Positions 47,569 through 56,086 are shown, numbered from the stretch's first letter. The stretch: 64,000 nt of DNA from an uncultured Clostridia bacterium (GCA_934621505.1 CAKTUU010000006.1:22006-86005); one strand, 5' to 3'. Program-made: numbers and translations. Notes: generated from the letters alone by a model not told the origin.

Positions 47569-49638
47569 ATGCGTTTATCCAAAGCGGTGGTCAAATACCG
47601 CGTACCCATCCTGATTGTGGCGCTGGTGCTGCTGGTTCCCTCGGTGCTGGGCATGATCAATACCCGCATCAATTACGATATGCTGGATTATCTGCCCGAG
47701 GACATGGATACCGTCATCGGCCAGAATGAATTGCTGAACGACTTTGGCAAGGGCGCTTTCTCCCTGATCATTGTGGAGGACATGCCCGCCAGGGACGTGG
47801 CGGCCTTAAAGGAAAAAATCGCCGCCGTGGACCATGTGGAAAGCGTGCTGTGGTACGACGACCTGGCGGATCTGTCCGTGCCCATGGAAATTCTGCCCGA
47901 TCAGGTGTACAGCGAGTTTAACGCGGGCGATTCCACCATGCTGGCTGTGTTCTTTGACAGCGCCACATCTGCGGATGTGACCATGGACGCCATCCGGGAA
48001 ATCCGCTCCATCGCGGGCAAGCAGTGCTTTGTGTCCGGCATGAGCGCGCTGGTGACCGATTTGAAGGATCTGTGCGAAAAGGAAGAGCCCATTTATGTGG
48101 GGCTGGCGGTTTTGTGCGCCTGCGCCGCCATGATGCTGCTGCTGGACGGCTGGCTGGTGCCGCTGGTGTTTTTGGCCAGCATTGGCATCAGCATTGTCAT
48201 CAACCTGGGCAGCAACTGCTTCCTGGGCGAAATTTCCTACATTACCAAGGCCCTGTCCGCCGTGCTGCAGCTGGCTGTGACCATGGACTATTCCATCTTC
48301 CTGTGGCACAGCTATAACGAGCAGCGGCTGCATTACGCCGACCGCAACGAGGCCATGGCGGCCGCCATTCACGAAACCTTCGCGTCCGTTATCGGCAGCG
48401 CCGCCACCACCATTGCCGGTTTTATCGCCCTGTGCTTTATGAGCTTTACCATGGGACGGGATTTGGGCATTGTGATGGCCAAGGGCGTGCTGCTGGGCGT
48501 TTTGGGCTGCGTAACGGTGCTGCCCTCCATGATTCTGCTTTTGGACGGGCCCCTGCAAAAGACCCGCCATAAGTCGCTGATTCCCGACAGCACCCGCTTT
48601 GCCAAATGGGTAACCAGGGCGTTTCCCGTATTTCTGGCAGTGTTTGTGCTGCTGGCCGTGCCCGCCTATATGGGCTACAGCAGGACCAACGACGAGGTAT
48701 ACTACGATATGGGACAGTGCCTGCCCCAGGACATCGAGTATGTGATTGCCAACAGCAAGCTGTCGGAGGAATTTGACATTGCGTCCACTCACATGGTGCT
48801 GGTGGACGCGCACCTGCCCAGCCGGGACGTGCGCGGCATGATTCGGGAAATGAACCAGGTGGACGGCGTAAAATATGTGCTGTCGCTGGAAAGCGTGGTG
48901 GGCAGCCGGGTGCCGGAGGAAATGCTTCCCGAAAGCGTGACCAGTCTGCTGAAAAGCGACCGCTGGGAACTGATGCTGATTAACTCCGAATACCGGGTAG
49001 CCAGCGATCAGGTAGGCCGGCAGGTGGAAAGCCTGAACGCCATTCTGAAAAAGTATGACCCCTCCGGTATGCTGATTGGCGAGGCCCCCTGCATGAAGGA
49101 CATGATCGATATTACCGGCCACGACTTCCAGGTGGTCAACACAGTGTCGATTCTGGCGATCTTTGTGATTATTCTGCTGGTGGAAAAGAGCCTGAGCCTG
49201 CCCGTGATTTTGATTGCGGTGATCGAGCTGGCCATCTTCATCAACCTGGGCCTGCCCCACTATCTGGGACAGTCGCTGCCCTTTATCGCGCCCATCTGCA
49301 TCTCTACCATTCAACTGGGCGCCACGGTGGACTACGCCATTTTGATGACCACCCGCTACAAGGCGGAGCGTGTGGCGGGCAAAAACAAGTTTGACGCCAT
49401 TTCCACCGCGCTGGCGGCGGCGATTCCGTCCATCATCGTCAGCGGTCTGGGGCTGTTTGCCGCAACCTTCGGCGTGGCGGTGTATTCGGACATTGATATC
49501 ATCCGCTCCATGTGCATGCTGATGGCCCGCGGCGCGCTGATCAGCGTGGTGTGCGTCATCTTCTTCCTGCCCGCGATGCTTATGCTGCTGGACGGCGCGG
49601 TACGCCACACAACGCTGAACATGAAAATAAAGGAGTAA
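47569..49638 (+). CDS. MMPL/RND-family transporter
   Basis: A 689-residue RND-superfamily membrane protein with 12 predicted helices in two halves, each with a large extracellular loop after helix 1 (~35-165 and ~370-530). The proton-relay region shows AVTMDYSIFLWHSYNEQ in the first half and GATVDYAILMTTRYKAE in the second (the D-Y pair typical of MMPL proteins). Such proteins move lipids or hydrophobic compounds across the membrane. It is followed four bases later by a secreted coiled-coil protein, probably its extracytoplasmic partner. Confidence 0.9.
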   Translation: MRLSKAVVKYRVPILIVALVLLVPSVLGMINTRINYDMLDYLPEDMDTVIGQNELLNDFGKGAFSLIIVEDMPARDVAALKEKIAAVDHVESVLWYDDLADLSVPMEILPDQVYSEFNAGDSTMLAVFFDSATSADVTMDAIREIRSIAGKQCFVSGMSALVTDLKDLCEKEEPIYVGLAVLCACAAMMLLLDGWLVPLVFLASIGISIVINLGSNCFLGEISYITKALSAVLQLAVTMDYSIFLWHSYNEQRLHYADRNEAMAAAIHETFASVIGSAATTIAGFIALCFMSFTMGRDLGIVMAKGVLLGVLGCVTVLPSMILLLDGPLQKTRHKSLIPDSTRFAKWVTRAFPVFLAVFVLLAVPAYMGYSRTNDEVYYDMGQCLPQDIEYVIANSKLSEEFDIASTHMVLVDAHLPSRDVRGMIREMNQVDGVKYVLSLESVVGSRVPEEMLPESVTSLLKSDRWELMLINSEYRVASDQVGRQVESLNAILKKYDPSGMLIGEAPCMKDMIDITGHDFQVVNTVSILAIFVIILLVEKSLSLPVILIAVIELAIFINLGLPHYLGQSLPFIAPICISTIQLGATVDYAILMTTRYKAERVAGKNKFDAISTALAAAIPSIIVSGLGLFAATFGVAVYSDIDIIRSMCMLMARGALISVVCVIFFLPAMLMLLDGAVRHTTLNMKIKE

Positions 49639-49642
49639 CATC

Positions 49643-51460
49643 ATGAAAAAGCTGATTGCTGTTGTAACGTCCTTGATGCTTCTGTGCGGCCTGACTCTGC
49701 CCGCTCTGGCGGAAAGCCGCAAGGATGAAACCGTGTATGTGCTGGCCGCTCCCGACGGCGCGGCCAACCGGATTATCGTCAGCGACTGGCTGACCAACCC
49801 GGACGGACTGGAGGAGCTGCCCGATGAAACCCTGCTGGAAAATCCGCAGAACGTGAAAGGCGACGGCGCCTTTGAAGGCGGCGTATGGAAAGCCGACGGA
49901 AAGGATATTTACTATCAGGGAGACAGCCGGCGGGACCTGCCCGTTCAGGTAAAGATTACCTACACCCTGGACGGTGCGGAAATTTCCGCCGACGAACTGG
50001 CGGGCAAAAGCGGCCATGTGGTGATTCGGTTTGATTATACCGTCAGCGCCAGCAAAACCGTTAAGGTGCAGGACAAGAATATGGAGCTGACCGTGCCCTA
50101 TGTTGTGCTGACCGGCGCGCTGCTGGACAACGATACCCTGACCAATATTGAGGTGGTCAACGGCCGCCTGGTGAACGACGGCGACCATACCATCGTCATG
50201 GGTATGGCCCTGCCCGGGATGCAGAAGAATCTGGATACCGATCAGGTGGAGCTGCCAGAGTATGTGCAGATCAGCGCCGACGCGGAGGCGTTTGAGCTGC
50301 CGGTAACCGTTACCGTGGCTACAGACGAGGTATTTGCCAGTCTGGACGAAACCAGGCTGGATTCTCTGGACGATTTGAAGGCTTCCATGACGGAGCTGAC
50401 CGATGGCATGAGCCAGCTGCTGGACGGCGGCAGCCAGCTGTATGATGGCGCGGGCCAGCTGAGCGAAGGCGTCGCCGCCCTGTCTGATGGACTGACCACC
50501 CTGACGGCGAATAACGACGCTCTGGTCGCCGGATCCGCTCAGGTATTCCAGGCTCTGCTGGATACGGCGAATCAGCAGCTGGCCGCCTCCGGCGCGCAGG
50601 TGCCCGAGCTGACCATTGAAACCTATGCCGATACTCTGTCCGGCCTGATCGGCTCCATGACGGAGGAGGCCGTTGCCCAGCAGGCCAGGACCCAGGTGGA
50701 GCAGGCTGTGCGCGCCAGGGAAAGCGAGGTGCGCCAGGGCGTAACCCAGACCGTACAGGCCCAGGTAGCGCCGCAGGTGGAAGCGGCCGTGCAGGAAACC
50801 GTGCTGACCAGGGTGCTGGAAACCCTGAACCTGACCCCGGAAACCTATGCCGCCGCCAAGAAGGCCGGTCAGGTGACCAAGGACCAGCAAAAGCAGATTG
50901 AGGCCGCTGTGGAGCAGCAGATGAAGTCGGACGACGTGCAGGCGGCTTTGCAGCAGCAGACCCAGCAGCAAATGGAAAGCGCGGATGTGCAGAAGCTGAT
51001 TGAGGAGAATACCGAAAGCCAGATTCAGGCCCTGATTGAGCAAAACCTGAGCAGCAAGGACGTACAGAAGCAGATTGCCGACAACACGCAAAAGTACGCC
51101 GAAACCTGCGCCAGGCTGACCGCTTTGAAGGAACAGCTGGACAGCTACAATACCTTCTACACCGGTCTGGTCGCCTATACCCAGGGCGTGTCCAGCGCGG
51201 CTGAGGGCGCGGCGCAGCTGAAGGACGGCGCAGCTCAGCTGGTAAGCGGTTCCAGGGAACTGAAGAAAGGCCTGGACACCTTCAACCAGCAGGGCGTGGA
51301 CAAACTGGTCAGGCTGGTCAACCAGGATGCGGACGGCCTGTGCGCCCGTCTGCGCGCCATGATCAATCTGGCCAGGGAATATAACAACTACGCCGGTATT
51401 GCGGACGGCATGGATGGCAGCGTGCGCTTCATCTGGCGGACGGATGCAATTCAGCGCTGA
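49643..51460 (+). CDS. Secreted coiled-coil protein, partner of the MMPL transporter
   Basis: A 605-residue exported protein: signal peptide 1-23 (LPALA), a beta-rich domain (~25-225), and then a long helical part with heptad-like repeats M-x-x-L-x-D/E-G-x-x-Q-L-x-D-G (e.g. LTDGMSQLLDGGSQLYDGAGQ) and a later Gln/Glu-rich coiled coil (~345-480). The X-G-x-x-x-L repeats are those of YhgE/Pip-type proteins, here without the membrane helices. There is no cell-wall anchor. It ends 107 bases before plsY, with a hairpin between. Confidence 0.75.
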   Translation: MKKLIAVVTSLMLLCGLTLPALAESRKDETVYVLAAPDGAANRIIVSDWLTNPDGLEELPDETLLENPQNVKGDGAFEGGVWKADGKDIYYQGDSRRDLPVQVKITYTLDGAEISADELAGKSGHVVIRFDYTVSASKTVKVQDKNMELTVPYVVLTGALLDNDTLTNIEVVNGRLVNDGDHTIVMGMALPGMQKNLDTDQVELPEYVQISADAEAFELPVTVTVATDEVFASLDETRLDSLDDLKASMTELTDGMSQLLDGGSQLYDGAGQLSEGVAALSDGLTTLTANNDALVAGSAQVFQALLDTANQQLAASGAQVPELTIETYADTLSGLIGSMTEEAVAQQARTQVEQAVRARESEVRQGVTQTVQAQVAPQVEAAVQETVLTRVLETLNLTPETYAAAKKAGQVTKDQQKQIEAAVEQQMKSDDVQAALQQQTQQQMESADVQKLIEENTESQIQALIEQNLSSKDVQKQIADNTQKYAETCARLTALKEQLDSYNTFYTGLVAYTQGVSSAAEGAAQLKDGAAQLVSGSRELKKGLDTFNQQGVDKLVRLVNQDADGLCARLRAMINLAREYNNYAGIADGMDGSVRFIWRTDAIQR

Positions 51461-51466
51461 ATATGC

Positions 51467-51536
51467 TATACTGTAGGGGTAAGCCAAGGGGCTGACCCGC
51501 ACAGCTGGTCGGAGGGCTTACGGCCCTCCGGCTTTT
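51467..51536 (+). promoter_or_regulatory. Extended -10 promoter followed by a terminator-like hairpin in the plsY leader
   Basis: TGCTATACT (51464-51472) is an extended -10; it is followed at 51510-51530 by CGGAGGGC / GCCCTCCG and CTTTTG. The hairpin could terminate the upstream operon, or act as an attenuator for plsY if the promoter is used. Confidence 0.45.
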
Positions 51537-51570
51537 GCGCGTTATCAAACCAAAGAAGGAGGCGACGGTG

Positions 51571-52182
51571 ATGAAAGGGGCCGAAATGTGCCTGCTGTTT
51601 GCCGCGCTTGGATACCTGCTGGGCAGCATGCATTTTTGCGATTTTATCCTGCGGCGTTTTAAGGGCATTGACGTAAAGGCCGTGTCGCCCGACGGCAACC
51701 CGGGCACCTGCAACGCCTATCAGTTTGGCGGCTTCTGGTGCGGAACGGCCACGCTGCTGCTGGACCTGCTGAAGGGTACGCTGCCGGTGGCGGCCTGCCT
51801 GCGCACGGCCCCCGGCTGCCAGACGCTGTCCGTGTTCGCGCTTACCCTGGCGGCCCCCGTGATGGGTCACGCCTTTTCCGTTTTGCATCACGGCCATGGG
51901 GGCAAGGCCATTGCCGCCAGCTTTGGGGTGCTGCTGGGGTTGTTTCCCATGTATCTGCCCGCGGTGCTGCTGGCGGGATGCTATCTGTTTTTTACCCTGA
52001 TTTGGGTGGTGAACCCGCACCGGGTGCGCAGCATCGTCACCTTTGCGGTTTTTTCCGCGCTGTGCGCGGCGTCGCCGGTTCCCATGCCGGTGAAAATCGG
52101 CTGCACCATGATTTCGGCTGTGGTGGTGCTCAAGCACCTGCCCAAGCCCATGAAAGCTCGGGAGGAAGGATGCGAATACTGA
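51571..52182 (+). CDS. plsY: Glycerol-3-phosphate acyltransferase PlsY
   Basis: It makes lysophosphatidic acid from acyl-phosphate and glycerol-3-phosphate in the membrane. The 203-residue protein has five hydrophobic segments and the PlsY motifs SPDGNPGTCNAYQFGG, LLDLLKGTLPV and GHAFSVLHHGHGGKAIA, with small changes from the usual SGNxGATN core. ATG 51571 follows GAAGGAGG. It overlaps the next gene by 13 bases. Confidence 0.85.
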   Translation: MKGAEMCLLFAALGYLLGSMHFCDFILRRFKGIDVKAVSPDGNPGTCNAYQFGGFWCGTATLLLDLLKGTLPVAACLRTAPGCQTLSVFALTLAAPVMGHAFSVLHHGHGGKAIAASFGVLLGLFPMYLPAVLLAGCYLFFTLIWVVNPHRVRSIVTFAVFSALCAASPVPMPVKIGCTMISAVVVLKHLPKPMKAREEGCEY

Positions 52183-53270
52183 TTTTGTCCTGCGGAACAG
52201 GAGGAGGCCACAACGCTACCGGCCGGGCCATGGCCCAGATTGTCGCCAGCCATGGGGGACAGGCGCTGTTTCCCGATTACCTGACCTGGGCCGGGGACAG
52301 GGTGGCCCGGGTGGTGGATAACGCCTACATTGGCACCGTGCGCCACGCGCCCAGGCTGTTTGGTCAGGTGTACCATCTGGGCATGGCGGTGTCCAGGCAT
52401 TGGAAGCGCAGCCCGGTGTATTACGCCAACAGCCGCATGGCCGGGTATCTGCAGGACTATTTGCGGCAGCATCCGGTGGACGCGATTGTGATGCCCCATC
52501 TGTACCCGGCGGAAACCGTTACCTGGCTGCGCCGCAAGGGGATGAAGCTGCCCCTGACGGTGGCTATTGCCACGGACTATACCTGCGTGCCCTTCTGGGA
52601 GGAAACGGACTGCGACTACTATGTGCTGCCAGCACCCGAACTGATGGACGATTTCGCCGGCCGGGGCATTCCGCGGGAGAAGCTGCTGCCTCTGGGCATT
52701 CCCGTATCCCGGGAGTGCGAGCTGCCCCTTACCCGCCAGCAGGCCTGCGAAAGGCTGGGACTGGACAGTCAGGAAACCTTTATCATGGCGATGGGCGGCA
52801 GCATGGGCGCGGGGGACATGCTGGAACTGGTTCAGTGCCTGATTCGGCAAACCCGGACGGAAAAAATCATTGCGGTGGCGGGGGGCAATGCCAGGGTGCT
52901 GCAAAGCCTGACCCAGCTGAATTGCCCACGTCTGTCCGTTATCAGCCGCACGGCGCAGGTGCCCTTGTACCTGCGGGCTTGCAGCCTGCTGTTTACCAAG
53001 CCCGGCGGCCTTACCTCCACCGAGGCGGCTGTGTGCCAGATTCCCATGGTGCATACGGCGCCCATTCCCGGCTGCGAAACGGAAAACCAGCGCTATTTTG
53101 CCGCCCGGGGCATGAGCGTAACCGCCGCCACGGCGGAAGGCCAGGTGCGGGCCGGGCTGGATCTGCTGCATTCCCCTCAGGCGGCGGACCAAATGCGTCT
53201 GTGTCAGCGGCAGCATATTCCCGCGGGCGCTGCGGAGCGCATTTACCGAATGCTTCTGTCCAAAATATGA
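52170..53270 (+). CDS. Glycosyltransferase of the diacylglycerol glucosyltransferase/MGDG synthase family
   Basis: A 366-residue GT28-type enzyme: N-terminal acceptor half with ILSCGTGGGHNATGRA, and a C-terminal nucleotide-sugar half with AMGGSMGAGDM, RTAQVPLYLRACSLLFTKPGGLTSTEA and the last Gly-rich P-x-G-x-x-T-E-A region typical of UgtP/MGDG synthases. It should transfer glucose or galactose to diacylglycerol to make glycolipids and the lipoteichoic-acid anchor. Coupling to plsY fits a phospholipid/glycolipid supply unit. A terminator follows. Confidence 0.88.
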   Translation: MRILILSCGTGGGHNATGRAMAQIVASHGGQALFPDYLTWAGDRVARVVDNAYIGTVRHAPRLFGQVYHLGMAVSRHWKRSPVYYANSRMAGYLQDYLRQHPVDAIVMPHLYPAETVTWLRRKGMKLPLTVAIATDYTCVPFWEETDCDYYVLPAPELMDDFAGRGIPREKLLPLGIPVSRECELPLTRQQACERLGLDSQETFIMAMGGSMGAGDMLELVQCLIRQTRTEKIIAVAGGNARVLQSLTQLNCPRLSVISRTAQVPLYLRACSLLFTKPGGLTSTEAAVCQIPMVHTAPIPGCETENQRYFAARGMSVTAATAEGQVRAGLDLLHSPQAADQMRLCQRQHIPAGAAERIYRMLLSKI

Positions 53271-53279
53271 AACGTTGAT

Positions 53280-53321
53280 ACCCCTCTTTTGACGGTTGAA
53301 GGCAAAAAGAGGGGTTTTTAT
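53280..53321 (+). terminator. Rho-independent terminator after the glycosyltransferase
   Basis: ACCCCTCTTTT / AAAAAGAGGGGT with a 13-base loop, followed by TTTTATC. Confidence 0.85.
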
Positions 53322-53331
53322 CGTCTTTTGG

Positions 53332-53360
53332 ATGACAAAACGGCTTTGCTACGTTATACT
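53332..53360 (+). promoter_or_regulatory. Promoter, ATGACA-17-TATACT
   Basis: ATGACA (53332-53337) and TATACT (53355-53360), 17-bp spacing, 47 bases before the secreted-protein start. Confidence 0.6.
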
Positions 53361-53407
53361 ATACGCGAAGGTCAAACCTGAGTGACTTGGAAGAGGAGGA
53401 TGAAACA

Positions 53408-54805
53408 ATGATTCGTAAATGGCTGACCACTCTGCTTTGCCTGCTGCTGTCCCTGGCGCTGCCCCTGTGCGCCCTGGCGGACACCCAGCATACGGTGCAG
53501 GTGATTCCCGGCGACGATATGGCTTCTGTGGACGGCGTCAAGGATTTGTGCGACGCGCTGGCTGTGAAGGTAACCACAAACGACAAGGCGGGCGCACTGA
53601 CCCTGAACCTGTCCGGCACCGATGTGCTGAACGTGAAGCTGACGGCTGATGAAAACGGTCTGTATGTACAAAGCGAGCTGCTGGGCAGCGATGTGTACTT
53701 TGTCAACTGGCAGGAGGGCCTGACGTTCCTGATGCAGCTGATGAAGGATAACCTGCCCGCCGAGGAATACGCCCAGGTGGAAGCCCAGATGGAGCAGGCC
53801 GTCCAGTCCATCGCCATGGCGTTCAGCGGCGAAGCCGCCAGCCAGGAAGATGCGCAGGCCAACCTGGACAAGGCCCTGGAGCAGTTCCAGGACGACCCCA
53901 AGATGGTGGAATGGCTGAAGGGCTTGATGGATAAGGTGCAGGAGGAGGACGGCGAGTTTACCTCCGACGATCATGACGCCGCCGCCAAAAAGACGACCAT
54001 AACCATGACGGCGGAGGATTTGCTGCCCCTGTTTGAAACCAACTATCTGCGCAACACGATGCTGCAAAGCCTGCTCAGCGACAGCGAAAACAAGGAGCTT
54101 TCCCAGGAACAGCTGAACGCCGAGGTGGATGAAGAGCTGGAGGAAGCCCGCAAGGTTCTGGCGGACAGCGGCTACACCTTTACCATGGAAACGTATACCG
54201 ACGCTTCCGGCGAAACCCTGATGGGCCTGAACATGTCCATGAGCATGGAAATAAAGGACGACGATGAAACGGACGGCGTTACCTCCACCCTGGTCTATAA
54301 CCGCCTGACCACCGCCGACGGCGTGTCCCATAAGGGCGACTTTGTGATGGATTTCACCGATGGCGACGAACAGCAGCAGGCCGTGATGAAGCTGGATTTG
54401 CTGAACGCGCAGGATAAGGCCGACGGCTTCTTTGCCATGCTGGTGGCCGGCACCGAAATGACCGTCCAGGTGAAGAAGGAACAGCAGGACGACGCGTCGG
54501 TCAAGACGGTTGCTCTGTATGTGCGGGACAACGCCGCCGCCATTGTGCCGCCCGCCGCGTCCGACCGTCCCGTGTTCACCGTAAAGGTAACCAGCCAGGA
54601 CGTGGACCAGAGCGCACTGTCCGGCTTTGACACTCAAAACGCTGTGGACCTGTTGAAGATGACGGCGGACGAGCGCACCGCGTGGCTGCAAACCTTGCAG
54701 TCCAACGCCATGACCGTGCTGATGAACGTCATGAGCGCTCTGCCGCAAAGCACCCTGCAGCTGTTTATGAGCAGCGGCAGCGAAGCCACCCAGACGGCGG
54801 AATAA
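53408..54805 (+). CDS. Secreted protein of unknown function
   Basis: A 465-residue exported protein: signal peptide 1-24 (LLCLLLSLALPLCALA), then a long acidic, soluble region with alternating beta-strand-like and helical parts and no recognised domain or catalytic motif. Rich in Asp, Glu, Gln and Thr; the repeated L-x-x-x-T-D-A-x-G and M-x-M-x-M-E patterns suggest a beta-barrel or LolA-like lipoprotein-chaperone fold, but no lipobox is present. It has its own promoter and terminator. ATG 53408 follows GAGGAGG. Confidence 0.6.
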   Translation: MIRKWLTTLLCLLLSLALPLCALADTQHTVQVIPGDDMASVDGVKDLCDALAVKVTTNDKAGALTLNLSGTDVLNVKLTADENGLYVQSELLGSDVYFVNWQEGLTFLMQLMKDNLPAEEYAQVEAQMEQAVQSIAMAFSGEAASQEDAQANLDKALEQFQDDPKMVEWLKGLMDKVQEEDGEFTSDDHDAAAKKTTITMTAEDLLPLFETNYLRNTMLQSLLSDSENKELSQEQLNAEVDEELEEARKVLADSGYTFTMETYTDASGETLMGLNMSMSMEIKDDDETDGVTSTLVYNRLTTADGVSHKGDFVMDFTDGDEQQQAVMKLDLLNAQDKADGFFAMLVAGTEMTVQVKKEQQDDASVKTVALYVRDNAAAIVPPAASDRPVFTVKVTSQDVDQSALSGFDTQNAVDLLKMTADERTAWLQTLQSNAMTVLMNVMSALPQSTLQLFMSSGSEATQTAE

Positions 54806-54832
54806 AACCGAGCAGCCTGTGAAAAAGCAGAA

Positions 54833-54878
54833 GGACCGGCATGACTGGAGAAATCCGGCTATGCCGGTTCTTTCTTTA
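54833..54878 (+). terminator. Rho-independent terminator
   Basis: ACCGGCAT / ATGCCGGT with an 18-base loop, followed by TCTTTCTTT. Confidence 0.8.
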
Positions 54879-54904
54879 AAACAAACGTGTTTTGCGTGAA
54901 CAGC

Positions 54905-54926
54905 CAATTCTCATGCAATTCTCATG
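54905..54926 (+). promoter_or_regulatory. Perfect tandem 11-bp repeat (response-regulator-type site)
   Basis: CAATTCTCATG occurs twice in tandem (54905-54915 and 54916-54926). Eleven-bp tandem repeats are the usual binding pattern of OmpR/PhoP-type regulators. The site is 43 bp before an extended -10, TGCTATCCT (-10 at 54969-54974), that lacks a good -35, and so could be an activator-dependent promoter for the DUF4342 gene. Confidence 0.6.
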
Positions 54927-55034
54927 AGCCTCACAGGCGGCCTTCAAGCACCCGCAGGGAAAATATGCTATCCTTTGAAATGCCGGCGGAGGCCGGAAAA
55001 AACTATCAACGCATTTTGCAAGGAGGCTTTTCCC

Positions 55035-55340
55035 ATGAAGGGCAAAAATGTTTTTTCGTTTCTGTATCGCACCCGGGTAAAGGTAACCAAGGATGAAACG
55101 CCGATTTTGAATTTCTCGCTGCTGTTTACCATTGTGGCTGTGGTGTGCGCCCCCTGGCTGGCCGTCATCGGTCTGGTTGTGGCGCTGGCGCTGGGGTATC
55201 ACATCGGCGTTCAGCGGGACGCGCCGGAGTTTTGCGGGGATTTTCAGCAGGTGGTGCGGGACGCCAGGGCGACCGTTAAGGACGCGGTGGATTCCCTTGG
55301 CGGCAAGCAGGACGAGCCCAGGGACCCCGGGCAGGAATGA
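55035..55340 (+). CDS. DUF4342-type small membrane protein
   Basis: A 101-residue protein beginning MKGKNVFSFLYRTRVKV, then KDETPILNFSLLFTIVAVVCAP with a hydrophobic pair (~28-60), followed by a charged tail. It is similar to DUF4342 proteins, which are often near stress or phage-shock genes. AAGGAGG precedes ATG 55035. An OmpR-type tandem repeat lies upstream, so it may belong to a two-component regulon, perhaps PhoP. Confidence 0.65.
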   Translation: MKGKNVFSFLYRTRVKVTKDETPILNFSLLFTIVAVVCAPWLAVIGLVVALALGYHIGVQRDAPEFCGDFQQVVRDARATVKDAVDSLGGKQDEPRDPGQE

Positions 55341-55363
55341 ACGCCGGATTTCCCAAAAAACCC

Positions 55364-55392
55364 TTGACAAAAACAAAGGCCCATCCTATAAT
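55364..55392 (+). promoter_or_regulatory. Consensus SigA promoter for rpmF, TTGACA-17-TATAAT
   Basis: A perfect promoter, TTGACA (55364-55369) and TATAAT (55387-55392) with 17-bp spacing. The transcript would carry a ~177-nt leader before rpmF. Confidence 0.9.
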
Positions 55393-55398
55393 ACAAAT

Positions 55399-55575
55399 TG
55401 GTCACGCTGCAGGTTTTGCAGCGCTGCAAGAAGGCAAATGGATTTTGTCTGTAAGGGCCGGGACGTGGCGGAAATACGGAAGCAGTTGCTGAAGGTTTGC
55501 ACAGTCCTCCCCGAAAGATTTTTGGAGCCTATTTGCCCAGGGGCAGACAGGCTAACGGAATGAGGAGGTGTAACC
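55399..55575 (+). other. Long rpmF leader with a hairpin and a 41-codon open frame
   Basis: The leader has a 7-bp hairpin CGCTGCA / TGCAGCG near 55405-55425. An open frame from ATG 55438 to TGA 55561-55563 reads MDFVCKGRDVAEIRKQLLKV and on, with three Cys, and has only a weak AAGG ribosome site. In most Firmicutes the gene before rpmF encodes the Cys-containing YceD/DUF177 protein; here there is none, so the small frame may be a remnant, a leader peptide or chance. Confidence 0.4.
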
Positions 55576-55767
55576 ATGGCAGTACCGAAGGGTAAAATTT
55601 CCAAGGCTCGTGGTCGTTCCCGCCGCGCCAACTGGAAGCTGAGCGCGCCCGGCATTGTGGAGTGCCCCCAGTGCCACGAAAAGAAGCTGGCTCACCGCGT
55701 GTGCAAGCATTGCGGTTATTACAACGGTGTTCAGGTCATTGATATGACCAAGAAGGAGAATGCCTGA
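55576..55767 (+). CDS. rpmF: 50S ribosomal protein L32
   Basis: A 63-residue zinc-binding L32: MAVPKGKISKARGRSRRANW, then CPQCHEKKLAHRVCKHCGYYNG with two C-x2-C pairs. GAGGAGGTG precedes the ATG. The four zinc cysteines indicate the C+ form. Confidence 0.97.
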   Translation: MAVPKGKISKARGRSRRANWKLSAPGIVECPQCHEKKLAHRVCKHCGYYNGVQVIDMTKKENA

Positions 55768-55781
55768 GGCTTTCTTCTGAC

Positions 55782-55824
55782 GACAAGGCTGCTTGACAAT
55801 TCTCAGGCGGCCTTGTCGTATATC
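55782..55824 (+). promoter_or_regulatory. rpmF hairpin with a -35 box in its loop, ahead of the T-box leader
   Basis: GACAAGGCTGC / GCGGCCTTGTC (55782-55792 and 55807-55817), an 11-bp stem with one T-G pair, encloses TTGACAATTCTCAG. The loop carries a perfect TTGACA (55793-55798), followed 19-20 bases later by GTATAT/TATATC (55818-55824). It could terminate rpmF and serve as the promoter of the valyl T-box transcript. Confidence 0.5.
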
Positions 55825-55829
55825 ATCGT

Positions 55830-56062
55830 CCCTATGAACAGGAGGAGTACCCCGCCCGCCGCCCAAAAGAGAGGGCCGTCCGTGGCTGAAAGACGGCTTG
55901 CATCCGCGCGTGGGGGAAGGTCGCCTGGGAGGGCGCAGGGTGATGGTTGTCAGCCCTGCCGCGCGCGCCCGTTACAGCGCAAAGAGGCGGCCCGGAAAGG
56001 CCGTAAAATAAGGTGGTACCGCGGAGCTGCTCCGTCCTTTGGACAGGGGGCGGTTTTTTTAT
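55830..56062 (+). ncRNA. T-box riboswitch for valyl-tRNA synthetase, specifier GUC
   Basis: The conserved T-box core AATAAGGTGGTACCGCGG (56007-56024) is present, followed by a terminator (ACCGC / GCGGT with GTCC / GGAC inside, then seven T). In Stem I, CAGG (about 55839) pairs with CCTG (55924-55927) and CCCC with GGGG, which leaves an internal loop with the AGTA element on the 5' side and GAAGGTCG on the 3' side. GTC (55920-55922) in that loop is the specifier triplet, a Val codon. Uncharged tRNA-Val should stabilise the antiterminator and turn on valS. Confidence 0.9.
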
Positions 56063-56086
56063 TGCAATGACTGGGAGGCGGACTGG

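Noticed and set aside
47806..49797. 663-codon minus-strand frame opposite the MMPL gene
   Set aside because: Shadow frame of the transporter; no start signal and His/Gln-rich composition.
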